A stretch of 64,000 bases of DNA. Source: DATIRA01 sp963766505 (GTDB taxonomy: Bacteria; Pseudomonadota; Gammaproteobacteria; Steroidobacterales; Steroidobacteraceae). The stretch spans positions 186,001 through 250,000 of the forward strand of contig CAVYAL010000005.1 of assembly GCA_963766505.1 (NCBI GenBank), given 5' to 3'. The notes beneath the pieces were generated by a model that was not told where the DNA came from, did no database searches, and saw nothing but the letters and a program-made list of their open reading frames with translations. Below are positions 60,922-64,000 of this stretch, one piece after another. Positions within the stretch are counted from its first letter, which is position 1, and every line of letters begins with the position of its first letter. Made by a program: the position numbers and the translations under genes.

Positions 60922-63915
60922 CTAGCGGTTGTCGACCTCCACCAGCGTCAGGCCCATCAGGCCCGCGTCGCCGGTGTGGGACACGGCCCCGAGGTGCCAC
61001 TGCCCCGCCGTCGCACCGCTCCAGCTCAGATCGACCGGCTCGATCGCGCCGATCGTGGCCGCCGTCGGCGCAGAGTCGATGCTCAGGTTGCCGCCCGGCG
61101 TGGCCGAGATCGCCCAGCTGAACATGTCGTAGTCGGCCGAGGGTCCGTCGGTATTCCAGCCGTGGACATAGACGCTCCAGGTGCCGTCCATCGGCAGCAG
61201 GATGTCCACCAGTTCGTCGGTCCCGGCCTGCGTGCTGCTGGCGACCAGCTGCATGCCCGGGTTGTAGACGAAGATGTCGAGGTCCACGCCGGCACGGGTC
61301 GCTTCCGGCGGCATCGCCACGCGGAACAAGGCCGCACCCGACAGGTTGAACTGGTGCAGGTTCGAGAACCCGTCGTTCCGGTCGAAGTTCTGGTCCGGAT
61401 CCTGCACGACGTTGTCGGATGTCACGATTGCCGGCTCGAGGCCGTGCGCCGCAGCCGAGTAGCTGCCGGTGTAGCCGAACGCCACGTCGAAGCTCGCCGA
61501 GCCACTCTCACCGCTGCCGGTGACCAGTGAGGGCGCACCGAACATGGCCGCCTTGACGGCGATCGGGCTGCGCACCTGGTAGTGACCTGTCCTGTCGGCC
61601 CAGGTCAGCGAACCGAAGAACCAGAGGTCCGCCGGAGCGCTCGCGTTGCTGATCGTCACCTCGTAGGTCGCCGACTGTCCTGGCTTCAGGCGCAGCGTCG
61701 AGGGTGACACGGTGACGTCGAATCCCGGCGGCGCGTCCACGGAAACATCGTAGGTCCGCCAGCCGCTGTCGTTGGCCACGCTGGTCACGGTACGGGTCAC
61801 CGTCTGGGCTCCCGCGAGCTCGGCGATGCCGATCGACGGCAGGTTCAGGTCGCTCGGATCGCTCGGGATGCCGATCGACTCGAGGAACGCGCAACTGCCA
61901 GGCGTGAAGACGCCGAGATCAGCGCCGCAGGTGAACGCCGCGTACTCGAACAGGCCCGCGTCATAGGCAAGGCCCGGCTGGAACATAGAGCCCTTGTGGG
62001 GCTTGCCGCCCGGCCGCATGTGACCCGCTCCGAAATCGAACGGATCAGCAGGCGTCACGCCGTCTTCCTTCACCACGTCCTGGTAGGCCGTGGTCATCAG
62101 TGCCGACTTCGCGATCGCCGGCGACCAGTCCGGGTGCGCCTGTTTCAACAGCGCGAATGCACCCGCGACGTGCGGGCTCGACATCGACGTCCCCGCAATT
62201 GCCGCGAACAGCTCGCCCGGCACGCCGCCCGGATCCGGGAACGGCGACCAGCCGGCGAGGATCTGCACGCCCGGCCCGGTGATGTCGGGCTTGATGAGAT
62301 CTGCCGAAAGCCGATTCGGACCGCGCGAGGAGAACGCTGCCATGACCGGCGCATCCACCATGACCTTCTCGCCGGCGACGATCATCGCCGTCGCGCCGCC
62401 GCCGGCGCTCGCGATGTAGCCCTTGATGGCCAGGCCGTCGGTGAAGTTCACGTGCACACCGGGCACCCAGTGCGTGTCGGTGTTCAGGTCCTGCGCGTCG
62501 CTGGTGTTGTAGAGCACCAGGCCCGCGCCGCCCGCGAGATACACGGCATAGCCCTTGTCTACGCGCGCATACACACCACGCTTGCAGAGCACGATCTTGC
62601 CGGCGACCACGGCCGGGTTGAGGGACCCGATCGCACAGAGCTCGTCGCCCGCGTCCGCGGCATCCACCAGCGGCAGCATTGCCGTGCCGGCGGTGATCGA
62701 GGCACCGGTGTACGACGACCCGTCACCGAGCTCGGCCGCGCCCTGGAAGAAACGCGGCTGCGTGCTGGCACCGACGCTGGTGAGCCAGGGCACGGAGGCA
62801 GGGTTGCCGGTCGTCGCCGGGCCCGGGCCGCTGTTGCCGTTCGAGGTCGCGACGAACACGCCCGCGTCGGCTGCGAACAGGAACGCGATCTCGTCCGCGC
62901 CGACCGAAAACGCAGAACCGCCGATCGAGTAGTTGATCACGTCCACGCCGTCAGCGACGGCCTGGTCGATCGCGGCGGCGAGATCCGAAGTGAACCCGCC
63001 GAGGTTACCCAGTCCCTTGTAGGCAATGACGCGCGCGCGCGGCGCGATGCCCGAGATCATGCCACGCGGCACACCGAGCACCGACGCGTCGACATAGCGG
63101 TTGCCCGCAGCCGTGGAGGCGGTGTGCGTGCCGTGGCCGTTGTCGTCACGGGCCGAGTCGAACTCGTCAGGATCCGCGCCGATCAACGCGCGGTAGGTGG
63201 CCAGCATCTGCCTCGCGCCCAGCAGCTTGTTGTTGCAGGTGAAGGGCGCATCGGCCGGGTTGTGGGCCGTGTTGCCGAACTCGCAGGGGAGCCCAGCGTA
63301 ATCAGGCAGATAGGCGAAGGTCCCGTCGTCCGCGAAGCTCGGATGCTCAGGCCAGATGCCGTCGTCGATCACGCCGACCACGACGTCCTCGCCGGTGTAG
63401 CCGGTGGACCAGGGCCCGCCGCCTCCGTCGAGGCCGAGGAAAGTCGGGCTTGCGTCCGTGGTCCGATACCGCCACTCGTCGGGCAGGACCATCCTGACAC
63501 CCGGAGTACGCGCCAGCTCGTTGGCCTGCTCGAGGCTCATCTTCGCCGCGAAGCCGTTCAGCGCCGTCGTGAAGGTGTGGAGCTTCTTGCCGGTGGACAC
63601 GCCGGCGCGGGCCAGCGCCTTGGCCTGGTTTCGTTCGAGCAGGCCAGCATATTTCTTCACGTGTGCGCTGTTGGGATTGAGCTTCTTGCCCTTGCCGGGC
63701 CTGGTGGCGGCGTAACCCTTGATGTCTCCCTCGTAGGCCACGGCGGGATCGAGGTCCATGATCGCGATGTACACGCCGTTGGCGGACTTGCGCACTCCGG
63801 CGGCCTGCTGCTTCGCTATTGCTGAGGCGCCTCCGGGTGACGCATAGGCTGCGGGCGGCGCGCCGAGGACGACGACTACCGCGAGCGCAGCGGCGAGTGT
63901 TGCCTTGCTGAGCAT
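60922..63915 (-). CDS. Secreted subtilisin-like serine protease (family S8) with PA insertion
   Basis: A 997-residue exported protease. GGAAGGGAG precedes ATG at 63915. The order is: signal peptide (AALAVVVVLGAPPAAYA), an I9-type propeptide to about residue 150 (ALNGFAAKMSLEQANEL), and the S8 domain with Asp184 in GVIDDGIWPEH, His261 in GHGTHTAST and Ser577 in GTSMSSPHVAG. A PA domain is inserted near residues 390-510. Fibronectin-like and pre-peptidase C-terminal-like domains fill the last 300 residues. This layout resembles the S8A proteases of marine and soil Proteobacteria. It probably degrades external protein. Confidence 0.94.
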   Translation of the reverse strand: MLSKATLAAALAVVVVLGAPPAAYASPGGASAIAKQQAAGVRKSANGVYIAIMDLDPAVAYEGDIKGYAATRPGKGKKLNPNSAHVKKYAGLLERNQAKALARAGVSTGKKLHTFTTALNGFAAKMSLEQANELARTPGVRMVLPDEWRYRTTDASPTFLGLDGGGGPWSTGYTGEDVVVGVIDDGIWPEHPSFADDGTFAYLPDYAGLPCEFGNTAHNPADAPFTCNNKLLGARQMLATYRALIGADPDEFDSARDDNGHGTHTASTAAGNRYVDASVLGVPRGMISGIAPRARVIAYKGLGNLGGFTSDLAAAIDQAVADGVDVINYSIGGSAFSVGADEIAFLFAADAGVFVATSNGNSGPGPATTGNPASVPWLTSVGASTQPRFFQGAAELGDGSSYTGASITAGTAMLPLVDAADAGDELCAIGSLNPAVVAGKIVLCKRGVYARVDKGYAVYLAGGAGLVLYNTSDAQDLNTDTHWVPGVHVNFTDGLAIKGYIASAGGGATAMIVAGEKVMVDAPVMAAFSSRGPNRLSADLIKPDITGPGVQILAGWSPFPDPGGVPGELFAAIAGTSMSSPHVAGAFALLKQAHPDWSPAIAKSALMTTAYQDVVKEDGVTPADPFDFGAGHMRPGGKPHKGSMFQPGLAYDAGLFEYAAFTCGADLGVFTPGSCAFLESIGIPSDPSDLNLPSIGIAELAGAQTVTRTVTSVANDSGWRTYDVSVDAPPGFDVTVSPSTLRLKPGQSATYEVTISNASAPADLWFFGSLTWADRTGHYQVRSPIAVKAAMFGAPSLVTGSGESGSASFDVAFGYTGSYSAAAHGLEPAIVTSDNVVQDPDQNFDRNDGFSNLHQFNLSGAALFRVAMPPEATRAGVDLDIFVYNPGMQLVASSTQAGTDELVDILLPMDGTWSVYVHGWNTDGPSADYDMFSWAISATPGGNLSIDSAPTAATIGAIEPVDLSWSGATAGQWHLGAVSHTGDAGLMGLTLVEVDNR

Positions 63916-64000
63916 GATTTACTCCCTTCCCTTTCGGGCTTCCCATTGGAAACCGACTCCGGCGCCACTGGGCGCGTGGCCGGTCGTGTTTCGCCTGCGA
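63916..64000. other. Upstream region of the subtilase gene, no gene seen
   Basis: The last 85 bases hold the ribosome binding site of the subtilase gene and a pyrimidine/purine-skewed stretch. I see no convincing sigma-70 promoter and no open frame in them. The promoter may lie beyond the window. Confidence 0.5.

Overview
The window is a GC-rich, gene-dense piece of a bacterial chromosome, almost certainly from a gammaproteobacterium. The evidence is the block queF - small SRP RNA - dnaX - ybaB - recR, the divergent ppsR/ppsA pair, a DUF1249 (YqiB-like) gene, a YheS-type ABC-F protein and a Prc protease. I cannot name the genus; a free-living lineage near Steroidobacterales, Woeseiales or Nevskiales would fit, but that is inference. 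I see no phage, IS element, CRISPR array or tRNA. No gene-free stretch reaches 300 bases. GTG and TTG starts are common and several genes overlap by a few bases.

Layout. 1-3.1 kb: the end of an Mrp/complex-I-like cation/proton antiporter operon. 3.1-6.3 kb: a frameshifted methyltransferase, then an APH-fold kinase paired with a class III PLP enzyme. 6.4-13.3 kb: YdjM-family membrane protein, molybdopterin oxidoreductase, a secreted repeat protein with a C-terminal sorting-type tail, and the ABC-F ATPase. 13.3-17 kb: quinone oxidoreductase, SulP transporter and Gfo/Idh/MocA oxidoreductase on the minus strand. 17-22 kb: small membrane and soluble proteins, a frameshifted M28 peptidase lipoprotein, and Prc. 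22-29.5 kb: an RND efflux operon (one adaptor, two permeases) behind a promoter whose -35 box lies inside a perfect palindrome.

29.5-39.7 kb holds housekeeping genes: a coiled-coil protein, DUF1249, ppsR/ppsA, recR, ybaB, dnaX, the SRP RNA with its own promoter, queF and an exported oligoendopeptidase F. 39.8-49.4 kb is a lipid island: an alpha/beta hydrolase, two wax ester synthase/diacylglycerol acyltransferases, an SDR, and a minus-strand run of acyl-CoA dehydrogenase, SDR, APH-like kinase and a second acyl-CoA dehydrogenase. The kinase plus dehydrogenase pair reproduces as separate genes the fused ACAD10/ACAD11 architecture and the LvaA/LvaC pairing, so 4-hydroxyacyl-CoA catabolism is a reasonable hypothesis.

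49.5-64 kb is mixed: a LysR-like regulator with a histone-like basic tail coupled to an M64 peptidase, an MgtC/DUF4010 membrane protein, a PrsW-type protease, a CHRD protein, an amidohydrolase, a DUF294/CBS protein coupled to a DEDDh exonuclease, secreted proteins of unknown function, and a large subtilase followed by a clear intrinsic terminator.

The most interesting theme is that two separate operons pair an APH-fold small-molecule kinase with an enzyme that could eliminate the phosphate it installs. Two genes (near 3401 and 18494) each carry an apparent single-base insertion that splits an otherwise well-conserved reading frame.
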